Assembly: GCA_004195315.1 (NCBI GenBank)
Contig: SDWL01000003.1
Location: 1 to 25,553, forward strand
Source: Lutibacter sp.
GTDB taxonomy: Bacteria > Bacteroidota > Bacteroidia > Flavobacteriales > Flavobacteriaceae
DNA: 25,553 bases
Direction of reading: 5' to 3'
Positions within the stretch are counted from its first letter, which is position 1, and each line of letters begins with the position of its first letter. Positions 1-8,599 of the stretch are shown here, piece after piece. A program made the translations under genes and the position numbers. Below the pieces are notes generated by a model. The model was not told the DNA's origin, ran no database searches, and was given only the letters and a program-made list of their open reading frames with translations.

Positions 1-464
1 CTTTAATAATTACTATTACAATAATATCTTGTTCTAATTCTAACACTCAAAATACTAATGAAGATAACAACGAGGGAAAAACATATAACGAAGAATTAGC
101 AAAAAAATATGGTGCTGATGAATATGGCATGAAAAAATATGTTATAGCATTTTTAAAAAGAGGGCCAAACAGAGATCAAGATTCTATTACTAAAGTGAAC
201 TTACAAAAAGGCCATATGAATACTATTAATAAATTGGCTGAAGATGGTAAGTTAGTTTTAGCGGGTCCTTTTTTTGGTAAGGACGATTTAAGAGGTATTT
301 ATGTTTTTAATGTTCAAACTATTGAAGAAGCACAACAATTAACAGAAACTGATCCAGCAATTAAAGCTGGTTCTTTAATTATGGAGTTAAAAGAATGGTA
401 TGGTTCAGCAGCATTAATAGCTGTAAATGATATTCATAAATCTTTAGCAAAAATAGAAAATTAA
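1..464 (+). CDS. YCII-domain lipoprotein, 5' end outside the window
   Basis: The reading frame is open from base 3 and does not begin at the ATG at 129, which lies inside the protein. The visible N-terminus is a hydrophobic run ending in I-I-S-C (Cys codon at 30-32), a good lipobox for signal peptidase II, followed by an Asn/Glu-rich linker of about 30 residues. The rest matches the YCII-related domain, including the GHMNTINKLAEDGKL-LAGPF stretch with the family His. YCII proteins are small alpha/beta barrels; most have no known reaction. The lipid anchor implies a cell-envelope location. No K-(D/E)2-type surface-export signal follows the Cys, so a periplasm-facing position is more likely than surface display (inference). 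The signal-peptide start lies to the left of the window. A terminator follows at once. Confidence 0.82.
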   Translation, partial: LIITITIISCSNSNTQNTNEDNNEGKTYNEELAKKYGADEYGMKKYVIAFLKRGPNRDQDSITKVNLQKGHMNTINKLAEDGKLVLAGPFFGKDDLRGIYVFNVQTIEEAQQLTETDPAIKAGSLIMELKEWYGSAALIAVNDIHKSLAKIEN

Positions 465-489
465 AAAGCCGAACTAATGTTCGGCTTTT
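464..489. terminator. bidirectional intrinsic terminator
   Basis: A perfect 11-bp stem (AAAAGCCGAAC at 464-474 with GTTCGGCTTTT at 479-489) closes a TAAT loop. The A-tract on one side and T-tract on the other make it work in both directions. It sits between the convergent lipoprotein gene and TonB-dependent receptor gene. Confidence 0.85.
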
Positions 490-505
490 AAAAGTTATAC
501 TATAA

Positions 506-2320
506 TTAATAAATACTATACTTTAGGCCTAACATTAAGTTTCCTTTAGGCATTGGAACTAAATTAGTTTCTGTGTATACAGCATTAAAAATATTATTAG
601 CTTTTAATGAAAATTCCACACCATTTTTAAGGGTAGCTAAAAATTTGGCATCTACAACATTGTAACTTTCACCGTCAGTTCTTTCAACTAATCTATAAGC
701 AATATTTTGGCTAAATATTTCTGAATACTTAATATCCAAAACTGAAGTAAACTGATGCTTCATGCTATTTAAGGAATAACGTGTAAATTGAACATTATGA
801 TCTTTAATATCATCTTCAATAAAGCTATATCCAAAATTAATTTTTTGATTGAAATTACCAATAACAAAAGAATGTACAAAATTGGTTTCGAAACCTCTAG
901 TTACAACTTCACTAAAATTTCTTGTTTCCCATTTATCTTCTAAATTATCTTTAGTCCAATCTATCAAGTCATCTGATTTCCGATGAAACAACGTTATATT
1001 AAATTGAATATTATAAGTAGTATAATTAAATCCAATTTCTTCAGACAGGGCAGATTCAGGTTTTAAATTTGGATTTCCTAAAGTTGTAGGTCCAACATAA
1101 AACATGTCTGTAAAAGTTGGAACGCGGTATGTGTATCCAATGTTTCCATAAAACTTTATTTTATCAGATAAACGATATCCAATATCTAACCCAGGAAATG
1201 CTTTGGTATCAAAATCGGAATAAGAACTTATTGCAACACCTGGTGTAATATCCAAATCCCCATCTAACAATTCAAAACGTTGTTCTAAAAAACCTGTTAT
1301 AGTAGTTCTATTATGATCACCTAAATTATTACTCACTAAAAATGCTTTTGAAACATCAATTCCCAATCCTGTTTTTCCAAAACTAGAATTTAAAACTACA
1401 TTTGATTCAGCTCCAACTTTATTTGAAATATGTAAATTTCTAAAATAAGCAGGATCTTGACGTAGAAATAGGTACATATCTTGGTTTCTTCTCCAATACA
1501 ATCTTGGTTTTATAGTTACCGATTCAGTTTTATAAGAAGTAGATAATGCAACTAAACTTGTCTGAGTTTCTTCATATTGATCCTTATACAATGGACTTGC
1601 ATAAAAACCATTTGCTCCAAATTTACGTTGTGTAAATGATGTAGTTAAATCATATTTTTGGAAAGTTGCTTTAAAAAAAGTTGCGAAATTCTCAAAATCA
1701 GTATTAAAACGATATCCATCAGATTCTTGATAACTTACAGAAGCAAGAATACTTCCTTTATTATATTTTTGACTAAGAGAAACTGAACCCTTCTTATTTT
1801 CATAAGACCCATAATTCAATCCAACACTTAAAGAACTCTTTTCTACATCTTTTGTGACTATGTTTATTGCTCCCGTAAAGGCATTTTGTCCATATATTCT
1901 AGCAGCAGGACCTTTTAATATTTCAACTCTCTCAATATTATCTAAAGATAAAATTGCATTCATTGAATGATGACCCGTTTGAACATCATCCATTTTTACA
2001 CCATCAATTAAAACCAATGTTTGATCAAAATTACCACCTCTTATGTATAAATCCGATTGCATTCCGTCTATACCTCTTCTTCTAACATCTATTCCGGCTA
2101 CATTTTGAAGTAAATCTGCAACGTTATTTGCTGCACTTTTTACAATCTCATCAGGAGTTATTAATGTTATAGTTCTTGATGTTTTCGAAAAAGGAAGGGT
2201 TATCCTATTGGAAGTTATAATAATTTCATTTAAGGTGTCTCTTTTTATAGGCTCAACTTGTGCTTTTGCTTGATTAATATAAAATAATGTAAAAATTATT
2301 AAAGTAATTTTAATTTTCAT
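506..2320 (-). CDS. TonB-dependent outer-membrane receptor
   Basis: Outer-membrane active-transport channel powered by TonB-ExbBD. The ATG at 2320 is preferred over the upstream ATG at 2371 because it gives a standard signal peptide (MKIKITLIIF, then a cut near AKA-Q), and because the upstream stretch falls inside the operator-like repeats. The mature protein of about 583 residues starts with a TonB-box-like segment (NEIIITSNR), then a plug domain with RGGNFDQTLVLIDGV (about residues 94-108) and IERVEILKGPAARIYG (129-144), then a beta barrel ending in an aromatic residue. There is no N-terminal carboxypeptidase-like domain and no SusD partner, so it resembles the BtuB/FepA size class rather than the SusC class. 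The substrate cannot be read from sequence; vitamin, cofactor or metal chelate are the usual ligands for this class. It is divergent from a MocR-type regulator that probably controls it. Confidence 0.9.
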   Translation of the reverse strand: MKIKITLIIFTLFYINQAKAQVEPIKRDTLNEIIITSNRITLPFSKTSRTITLITPDEIVKSAANNVADLLQNVAGIDVRRRGIDGMQSDLYIRGGNFDQTLVLIDGVKMDDVQTGHHSMNAILSLDNIERVEILKGPAARIYGQNAFTGAINIVTKDVEKSSLSVGLNYGSYENKKGSVSLSQKYNKGSILASVSYQESDGYRFNTDFENFATFFKATFQKYDLTTSFTQRKFGANGFYASPLYKDQYEETQTSLVALSTSYKTESVTIKPRLYWRRNQDMYLFLRQDPAYFRNLHISNKVGAESNVVLNSSFGKTGLGIDVSKAFLVSNNLGDHNRTTITGFLEQRFELLDGDLDITPGVAISSYSDFDTKAFPGLDIGYRLSDKIKFYGNIGYTYRVPTFTDMFYVGPTTLGNPNLKPESALSEEIGFNYTTYNIQFNITLFHRKSDDLIDWTKDNLEDKWETRNFSEVVTRGFETNFVHSFVIGNFNQKINFGYSFIEDDIKDHNVQFTRYSLNSMKHQFTSVLDIKYSEIFSQNIAYRLVERTDGESYNVVDAKFLATLKNGVEFSLKANNIFNAVYTETNLVPMPKGNLMLGLKYSIY

Positions 2321-2358
2321 AAATAGTGATTTAAAAACGTTGTAAAAGTAGTAACTTT

Positions 2359-2402
2359 CCGGACTATTCATATAGTCCAGTTTTAAAATGATAGATAGTC
2401 CG
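2359..2402. promoter_or_regulatory. probable operator of the MocR-type regulator (three 9-bp half-sites)
   Basis: Three copies of the element ATAGTCC(G/A)G are present: inverted at 2359-2367 (CCGGACTAT), direct at 2372-2380 (ATAGTCCAG) and direct at 2394-2402 (ATAGTCCGG). The first two form an inverted repeat with a 4-bp spacer. The second and third are direct repeats 22 bp apart, two helical turns. The third copy lies just inside the regulator's coding sequence. Placement between divergent genes fits autoregulation plus control of the receptor. GabR and PdxR are known to bind repeated sites of this general sort. That this regulator binds here is inference. Confidence 0.7.
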
Positions 2403-3887
2403 GTTAATACTCTTTTTAAACAGCTAATTAGTTTAGATAAATCTATATCACAACCTCTATATTTACAAGTATCGGGACAAATTATAAATGCTATACAGCG
2501 TGGCTATTTAACCAAAGGTACAATTCTACCAGGAACCCGTGTATTAAGTCAATTATTAAAAATCCATCGAAATACTGCAGTTGCTATTTACGAAGAGTTA
2601 GCTTCACAAGGTTGGGTTGAAATTATACCAAATAAAGGTACATTTGTTTTAGAACCAGAAAAAAAAACAGCAAAAATAAAAGCAACTTCTCAAAAAATAA
2701 ATGAAGCATATACATATGCTAAAACAACAGGATTTCCTTTTCAAAAGTCATTCCATTTAGCATCAACTGTTCAGTTTACAAATGCCGGGTATACAATTAA
2801 CGATGGTAAACCAGATTTACGCTTGCATCCTGTGCATCAATTTACAAGGTGGTACAGTGCTGCCATGAAACGAAAAACGTTAATAAATAAATGGAACAAA
2901 TCAGACGAATTTTTCAACTCTGTATTCCAAACTCAACTATGTAATTACTTAAATGTAACTAGAGGTTTTCATATTAGTCCAAATAACCTAATAAATACAC
3001 GTAGTACAGAAATGAGTTTGTACGTTGTATCTCAACTCTTAATAAAACCAAATGACGTTGTATTAGTAGGACATTTAAGTAATTATGCATCTAATATGAT
3101 TTTTCAACAAACAGGTGCAAGCATAAAAACAATTCCTGTAGATAATGATGGTTTAAATATTGAGTACATAAAAAAGCATTTTGTAAAACATAGTATTAGA
3201 TGTGTATATATATGCGCCCATAGAGATTATCCAACAGCAGTAACATTAAGTGCAAAACGTCGCTTAGAGCTACTACAACTTGCTAAAGAGTATGGGTTTG
3301 CTATTATTGAAGATGATTTTGATTACGATTTTCAGTTTGAAGGTTCAGCAATGTTACCTATGGCAAGTGCAGATGCAAACGGTATGGTTATTTATTTAGG
3401 AAAATTTGGGCAATCCTTATTTCCAAGTTTTCAAACAGGATTTGTAGTAGCCCCAGAAAATCTGATCTCGGAAGCTAAGAATTATTTAGAATTACTAGAT
3501 AAACAAGGCGATTTAATACAAGAACAAATGATATCAGAATTAATTTATGAAGGTGAAATATACCGCCTCATGAAAAAGAATATTGTAATATATAAAAAAA
3601 GACGAGATTTTTTATGCAATCTTTTAACAAAATATTTTTTAGAAACCGCGCAATGGGAAATTCCTTCAGGTGGATTAGCCATTTGGTTACAATTTCACCC
3701 TAAAATATCGTTACTCAAACTAGCTAAAGAAGCTGAAAAAAACGATTTATTTCTACCAAAAACAATTCTTTATCAGGATAAAAACACTTGTGCTATTCGT
3801 TTTGGTTTTGGACATTTAAATGAAGAAGAAATAGAACCTGTTATTAAAAAATTAAAAAGCGCTTATGATGAAGTAATTCTAAAATAA
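2388..3887 (+). CDS. MocR/GabR-type transcriptional regulator with aminotransferase-like domain, PLP lysine replaced
   Basis: A 499-residue protein. Residues about 20-90 are a GntR-type winged helix (SISQPLYLQVSGQIINAIQRG, LPGTR, HRNTAVAIYEEL, NKGTFV). Residues about 135-495 are a fold-type I aminotransferase-like domain. In MocR proteins such as GabR and PdxR this domain binds PLP through a lysine in GTFSKxLxPxxRxGY. Here the segment reads GKFGQSLFPSFQTGF (338-352), so the lysine position is Gln342 and the usual Arg is Gln349. The nearest lysine, Lys339, is three residues upstream. The EDD motif that contacts the PLP ring nitrogen (308-310) and the late RFGF Arg (Arg471) are kept. The effector domain therefore may bind PLP without a Schiff base, or bind another ligand. 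It is divergent from the TonB-dependent receptor and probably controls it through the repeats at 2359-2402. The only upstream ATG that fits the winged-helix start is at 2388. Confidence 0.92.
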   Translation: MIDSPVNTLFKQLISLDKSISQPLYLQVSGQIINAIQRGYLTKGTILPGTRVLSQLLKIHRNTAVAIYEELASQGWVEIIPNKGTFVLEPEKKTAKIKATSQKINEAYTYAKTTGFPFQKSFHLASTVQFTNAGYTINDGKPDLRLHPVHQFTRWYSAAMKRKTLINKWNKSDEFFNSVFQTQLCNYLNVTRGFHISPNNLINTRSTEMSLYVVSQLLIKPNDVVLVGHLSNYASNMIFQQTGASIKTIPVDNDGLNIEYIKKHFVKHSIRCVYICAHRDYPTAVTLSAKRRLELLQLAKEYGFAIIEDDFDYDFQFEGSAMLPMASADANGMVIYLGKFGQSLFPSFQTGFVVAPENLISEAKNYLELLDKQGDLIQEQMISELIYEGEIYRLMKKNIVIYKKRRDFLCNLLTKYFLETAQWEIPSGGLAIWLQFHPKISLLKLAKEAEKNDLFLPKTILYQDKNTCAIRFGFGHLNEEEIEPVIKKLKSAYDEVILK

Positions 3888-3917
3888 AAAAACCCGAACA
3901 AATGTTCGGGTTTTTTT
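3886..3917. terminator. bidirectional intrinsic terminator
   Basis: A perfect 14-bp stem, 3886-3899 with 3904-3917, around an AAAT loop. The core CCCGAAC/GTTCGGG is flanked by an A-tract on the left and a T-tract on the right. It separates the convergent regulator gene and the end of the rpoBC operon. Its GAAC-loop-GTTC core is nearly the same as that of the terminator at 464-489. Confidence 0.88.
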
Positions 3918-3924
3918 ATTTTAA

Positions 3925-4239
3925 TTACGCTTCGCCTGTAGGTCCAAAATTCATTGGAATTGGTGGTTGTTCATAATCTTTAATTTCACCATGACTTTTC
4001 TCAAATCTCTTTACATTTTCAGCTAAGGCTTTCACCAACCGCTTTGCATGTTGAGGGGTTAAAATTATTCTTGATTTTACTTTAGCTTTTGGTTGCCCAG
4101 GCATAACACTTATAAAATCAACAATAAACTCTGAGACAGAATGATTAATAATAGCAAGGTTTGCATATGTGCCTTCAGCCATTTTATCATCTAATTCAAT
4201 ATTTATTTGCCCTTCTTTTTTAGATTTTTGATCGCTCAT
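3925..4239 (-). CDS. DUF3467 family protein
   Basis: A 104-residue soluble protein of the DUF3467 family, recognised from the stretch ANLAIINHSVSEFIVDFISV followed by PGQPKAKVKSRIILTPQHAKRL. The function is unknown. The start ATG lies only 2 nt after the rpoC stop codon, so the gene is cotranscribed and probably translationally coupled with rpoC. It is the last gene before the operon terminator at 3886-3917. The charged N-terminus and Pro-rich C-terminus look flexible. The position behind rpoC suggests a link with RNA polymerase, but nothing in the sequence proves this. Confidence 0.85.
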   Translation of the reverse strand: MSDQKSKKEGQINIELDDKMAEGTYANLAIINHSVSEFIVDFISVMPGQPKAKVKSRIILTPQHAKRLVKALAENVKRFEKSHGEIKDYEQPPIPMNFGPTGEA

Positions 4240-4241
4240 AA

Positions 4242-7200
4242 TTATAATTTTGAATCCATTTCTTCTTTAGAGCCTACAATAATATTATCATAATCTCTCA
4301 TACCTGTTCCTGCTGGAATACGCTTTCCAACAATAACATTTTCTTTCAATCCTTCTAAATAATCAACTTTACCACTAACAGCAGCTTCGTTTAATACTTT
4401 AGTAGTCTCTTGGAATGATGCAGCAGAAATAAACGATTTAGTTTGTAATGAAGCTCTTGTAATACCTTGCAAAATTTGTTCAGCTGTTGCTGGTCTTGCA
4501 TCTCTTGCTTCTACTAAGTTTTTATCTTCTCTTCTTAAAACAGAATTTTCATCACGTAATTGACGAGGTGTAATAATTTGCCCTTCTTTTAAATTTTCAG
4601 AATCTCCAGCGTTTTCAACTACTTTCATTCCGTAAATTTTGTCATTATCCTGAATAAAGTTATTTTTATGAATCAATTGATTTTCAAGGAATAATGTATC
4701 ACCTGAATCAATAATTTTAACCTTACGCATCATTTGACGAACAACAACCTCAAAATGTTTATCGTTAATTTTCACTCCTTGTAAGCGATATACTTCTTGA
4801 ATTTCATTCACCAAATATTCTTGAACTTTTCCAGGTCCTTGAATATTTAAAATATCATTTGGTGTAACAGCTCCTTCAGAAAGTGGCATACCTGCTTTAA
4901 TAAAATCGTTTTCTTGAACTAAGATTTGATTAGAAAGTTTAATTAAATACTTTGTAACTTCTCCTAATTTAGATTCGACAATTATTTCACGATTACCACG
5001 TTTAATTTTTCCGAATGAAACAACTCCATCAATTTCAGATACAACTGCTGGGTTAGAAGGATTACGCGCTTCAAATAACTCTGTTACACGTGGTAAACCT
5101 CCTGTAATATCACCTGATCTACCTGATTTACGAGGGATTTTTACAATAATTTTACCTGAAGGTATTTTTTCTCCATTTTCAATAATTAAATGAGCTCCTA
5201 CTGGTAAGTTGTATGATCTAATCACATTATCATTGTCATCCATCACCAATAATGTTGGAATAGTTTTTTTGATTTTAGATTCAATAATAACCTTTTCTTG
5301 GAAACCTGTTTGTTCATCAATTTCAACAAGATAGTTGATACCAACTTCAATATTTTCGAATTTAATTGTACCTGCGAATTCAGAAATAATTACACCATTA
5401 AATGGATCCCATTTACAAACAATATCACCTTTTTTAAGTTTCTGACCATTCTTAACAAAAATAGTAGAACCATAAGGAATATTATTTGTGCTCAGAGTTA
5501 ATCCTGTTTTTTCATCAATAACTTTAAGTTCAGATGTTCTTGAAATTACAATATCAATATCATTCCCTTCAGCATCTTTTCCTTTAACTGTATTTAAATC
5601 TTCAATAACTGCTTTACCAGCAAATTTAGTATCTAAATTATTATTTTCAGAAATATTTCCTGCAACCCCTCCAACGTGGAATGTTCTTAATGTTAACTGT
5701 GTACCAGGTTCTCCAATTGATTGTGCTGCAATAACACCAACTGCTTCCCCTTTTTGAACCATTTTTCTTGTTGATAAACTATGTCCATAACATTTTGCAC
5801 AAATACCTCTCTTTGCTTCACAAGTTAATGCAGAACGTACTTCTATTCCAATTAGAGGTGAATTTTCAATTCTTTTTGCTATTTCCGTAGAAATTTCTTC
5901 ACCAGCAGAAGCCAATAATTCTTCTGAAAGTGGATCAACCACATCGTGTAAAGATACACGGCCGTCAATTCTTTCACTTAAACTCTCAACAATTTCGTCG
6001 TTCTTTTTAAGTGGTTCAACAAATAATCCTCTTAAAGTACCACAATCTACTTCATTTACAATTACATCTTGAGAAACATCAACTAAACGACGAGTTAAAT
6101 AACCTGCATCGGCAGTTTTTAAAGCTGTATCGGCCAAACCTTTACGAGCACCGTGAGTAGAAATAAAGTATTCCAAAATTGATAATCCTTCCTTAAAGTT
6201 GGATAAAATTGGATTTTCAATAATTTCTCCACCACCTGCAGTAGATTTTTTAGGCTTCGCCATTAATCCACGCATACCTGTTAACTGACGAATCTGTTCT
6301 TTAGAACCCCTCGCTCCAGAATCTAACATCATAAATACTGAGTTAAACCCTTGTTGGTCTTCACGTAAACGTTTCATTGAAAGTTCAGTTAAACGATTGT
6401 TTGTAGAACCCCAAATGTCAATTACCTGATTGTAACGCTCTTTATTTGTTAACATACCCATATTATAGTTAACCATAATATTGTCAACTTGAGCATTTGC
6501 ATCAGCAATCATTGTATGTTTTTCTGGTGGAATAATAATATCCCCTAAACTAAATGATAAACCACCACGGAATGCAAACATATATCCCATATCTTTCATA
6601 TCATCCAAGAACTTTCCTGTGGTAGGAACATCGGTTACTTTTAATATTTCACCAATAATATCTCTTAATGATTTCTTATTTAATACTTCGTTAACGTACC
6701 CTGCCTTTTCAGGAACCACTTCATTAAATAAAACTCTACCAACAGTAGTTTCTATTATTTGATTAACAAGTTCTCCTTCTTTATTAAAATCTTTAGTTCT
6801 AACTTTAATAATTGCATTTAAGTCAACAGCTTTCTCATTATAAGCAATAGTCACTTCTTCTGGAGAATAGAAAGTTAATCCTTCACCTTTTACAGGAACT
6901 TCAGGAGTTGATCTTCTTTCCTTAGTCATATAATACAATCCTAAAACCATATCCTGAGAAGGTACAGTTACAGGAGCTCCATTTGCTGGATTTAATATAT
7001 TGTGAGATGCCAACATTAATAATTGACACTCTAATATAGCTTCAGGTCCTAATGGTAAATGCACTGCCATTTGATCACCATCAAAATCGGCATTAAATGC
7101 AGTACATACTAATGGATGTAGCTGAATTGCTTTTCCTTCAATTAATTTTGGTTGAAAAGCTTGAATACCTAAACGGTGTAATGTAGGTGCACGGTTTAAC

Positions 7201-8516
7201 ATTACAGGATGTCCTTTTAAAACATTCTCTAAAATATCCCATACTACTGGTTCTCTTTTATCTATAATTTTCTTTGCAGATTTTACAGTTTTTACAATTC
7301 CTCTTTCTATTAATTTTCTAATTACAAAAGGTTTGTATAATTCTGCTGCCATATCTTTTGGCAATCCACATTCGTATAATTTTAACTCTGGTCCAACAAC
7401 AATTACAGAACGTGCAGAATAATCAACACGTTTACCAAGTAAGTTTTGACGAAAACGTCCTTGTTTACCTTTTAATGAATCTGATAATGATTTTAATGGA
7501 CGGTTAGACTCAGTTTTTACAGCTGAAGATTTACGCGTGTTATCAAATAATGAATCTACCGATTCTTGTAACATACGTTTTTCATTACGTAAAATAACTT
7601 CAGGGGCTTTAATTTCAACTAATCTCTTTAAACGATTATTACGTATAATAACTCTACGGTATAAATCATTTAAATCCGATGTAGCGAAACGACCACCATC
7701 TAGAGGAACTAATGGACGTAATTCTGGTGGAATTACTGGAATTACTTTCATAATCATCCATTCTGGACGATTTTCTCTGTTTTTGTTAGCATCTCTAAAA
7801 GATTCAACAACGTTTAATCTTTTTAATGCTTCTGTTTTACGTTGTTTAGAAGTTTCTGTATTTGCTTTATGACGTAATTCATAAGACAACACGTCTAAAT
7901 CAATTCTGTTAAATAAATCTATCAAACAAGCTGCTCCCATTTTAGCAATAAACTTATCTGGGTCATTATCATCTAAATATTGATTTTCAACTGGGAAACT
8001 TTCTAGAATATCTAAATACTCTTCTTCTGTTAAGAAATCCATTTTTTGTAATGGTTCTCCTTCAGCATTTTTTGCACCAGCAGGTTGAATTACTACATAA
8101 CGCTCATAGTAAATAATCATATCTAACTTTTTAGATGGTAAACCTAAAAGGTATCCCATTTTGTTAGGTAATGATTTAAAATACCAAATATGTGCAATAG
8201 GCACCACTAAATTAATATGTCCTACTCTATCTCTTCTAACTTTTTTCTCAGTTACTTCAACACCACAACGGTCACAAACTATTCCTTTATAGCGAATTCT
8301 CTTGTATTTACCACAAGCGCATTCATAATCTTTTATTGGGCCAAAAATACGCTCACAAAATAACCCATCTCTTTCTGGTTTATGCGTACGATAATTTATG
8401 GTTTCTGGTTTTAATACTTCTCCTTTAGATTTCTCAAGAATTGCTTCTGGAGATGATAATCCGATAGAAATTTTATTAAATTTTTTTACAGTGTATTTCT
8501 CGATTTTTCTTGCCAT
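4242..8516 (-). CDS. rpoC: DNA-directed RNA polymerase subunit beta'
   Basis: The catalytic largest subunit of RNA polymerase, 1424 residues, full length for the phylum. The N-terminal zinc site is Cys66, Cys68, Cys81, Cys84. The active-site loop NADFDGDQ is at 475-482, its three Asp residues holding the catalytic Mg2+. The second zinc site is Cys825, Cys899, Cys906, Cys909. The bridge-helix/trigger-loop region is intact (GARGSKEQIRQLTGMRGLM and GEPGTQLTLRTFHVGG). The ATG at 8516 gives the standard MARKIEKYTVKKFNKISIGL start. The gene lies 83 nt after rpoB, with a strong hairpin in the spacer, and 2 nt before the DUF3467 gene. Confidence 0.99.
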   Translation of the reverse strand: MARKIEKYTVKKFNKISIGLSSPEAILEKSKGEVLKPETINYRTHKPERDGLFCERIFGPIKDYECACGKYKRIRYKGIVCDRCGVEVTEKKVRRDRVGHINLVVPIAHIWYFKSLPNKMGYLLGLPSKKLDMIIYYERYVVIQPAGAKNAEGEPLQKMDFLTEEEYLDILESFPVENQYLDDNDPDKFIAKMGAACLIDLFNRIDLDVLSYELRHKANTETSKQRKTEALKRLNVVESFRDANKNRENRPEWMIMKVIPVIPPELRPLVPLDGGRFATSDLNDLYRRVIIRNNRLKRLVEIKAPEVILRNEKRMLQESVDSLFDNTRKSSAVKTESNRPLKSLSDSLKGKQGRFRQNLLGKRVDYSARSVIVVGPELKLYECGLPKDMAAELYKPFVIRKLIERGIVKTVKSAKKIIDKREPVVWDILENVLKGHPVMLNRAPTLHRLGIQAFQPKLIEGKAIQLHPLVCTAFNADFDGDQMAVHLPLGPEAILECQLLMLASHNILNPANGAPVTVPSQDMVLGLYYMTKERRSTPEVPVKGEGLTFYSPEEVTIAYNEKAVDLNAIIKVRTKDFNKEGELVNQIIETTVGRVLFNEVVPEKAGYVNEVLNKKSLRDIIGEILKVTDVPTTGKFLDDMKDMGYMFAFRGGLSFSLGDIIIPPEKHTMIADANAQVDNIMVNYNMGMLTNKERYNQVIDIWGSTNNRLTELSMKRLREDQQGFNSVFMMLDSGARGSKEQIRQLTGMRGLMAKPKKSTAGGGEIIENPILSNFKEGLSILEYFISTHGARKGLADTALKTADAGYLTRRLVDVSQDVIVNEVDCGTLRGLFVEPLKKNDEIVESLSERIDGRVSLHDVVDPLSEELLASAGEEISTEIAKRIENSPLIGIEVRSALTCEAKRGICAKCYGHSLSTRKMVQKGEAVGVIAAQSIGEPGTQLTLRTFHVGGVAGNISENNNLDTKFAGKAVIEDLNTVKGKDAEGNDIDIVISRTSELKVIDEKTGLTLSTNNIPYGSTIFVKNGQKLKKGDIVCKWDPFNGVIISEFAGTIKFENIEVGINYLVEIDEQTGFQEKVIIESKIKKTIPTLLVMDDNDNVIRSYNLPVGAHLIIENGEKIPSGKIIVKIPRKSGRSGDITGGLPRVTELFEARNPSNPAVVSEIDGVVSFGKIKRGNREIIVESKLGEVTKYLIKLSNQILVQENDFIKAGMPLSEGAVTPNDILNIQGPGKVQEYLVNEIQEVYRLQGVKINDKHFEVVVRQMMRKVKIIDSGDTLFLENQLIHKNNFIQDNDKIYGMKVVENAGDSENLKEGQIITPRQLRDENSVLRREDKNLVEARDARPATAEQILQGITRASLQTKSFISAASFQETTKVLNEAAVSGKVDYLEGLKENVIVGKRIPAGTGMRDYDNIIVGSKEEMDSKL

Positions 8517-8560
8517 GATATAATGATGGATTCGAATTTTAAAAATGAAAAAATATATGA

Positions 8561-8589
8561 ATAGTTAGGAGGCTAAACCTCCTAACTAT
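8561..8589. other. perfect hairpin in the rpoB-rpoC spacer (attenuator or processing site candidate)
   Basis: ATAGTTAGGAGG (8561-8572) pairs perfectly with CCTCCTAACTAT (8578-8589) around a 5-nt loop. In the sense RNA the hairpin forms 11 nt after the rpoB stop and about 45 nt before the rpoC start. No run of T follows directly on the sense strand (TCATATATTTTTTC), so partial termination, RNase processing or 3'-end protection are all possible. The T-run CTTTTT is on the plus-strand side, where no gene needs it. Confidence 0.75.
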
Positions 8590-8599
8590 CTTTTTGTTG

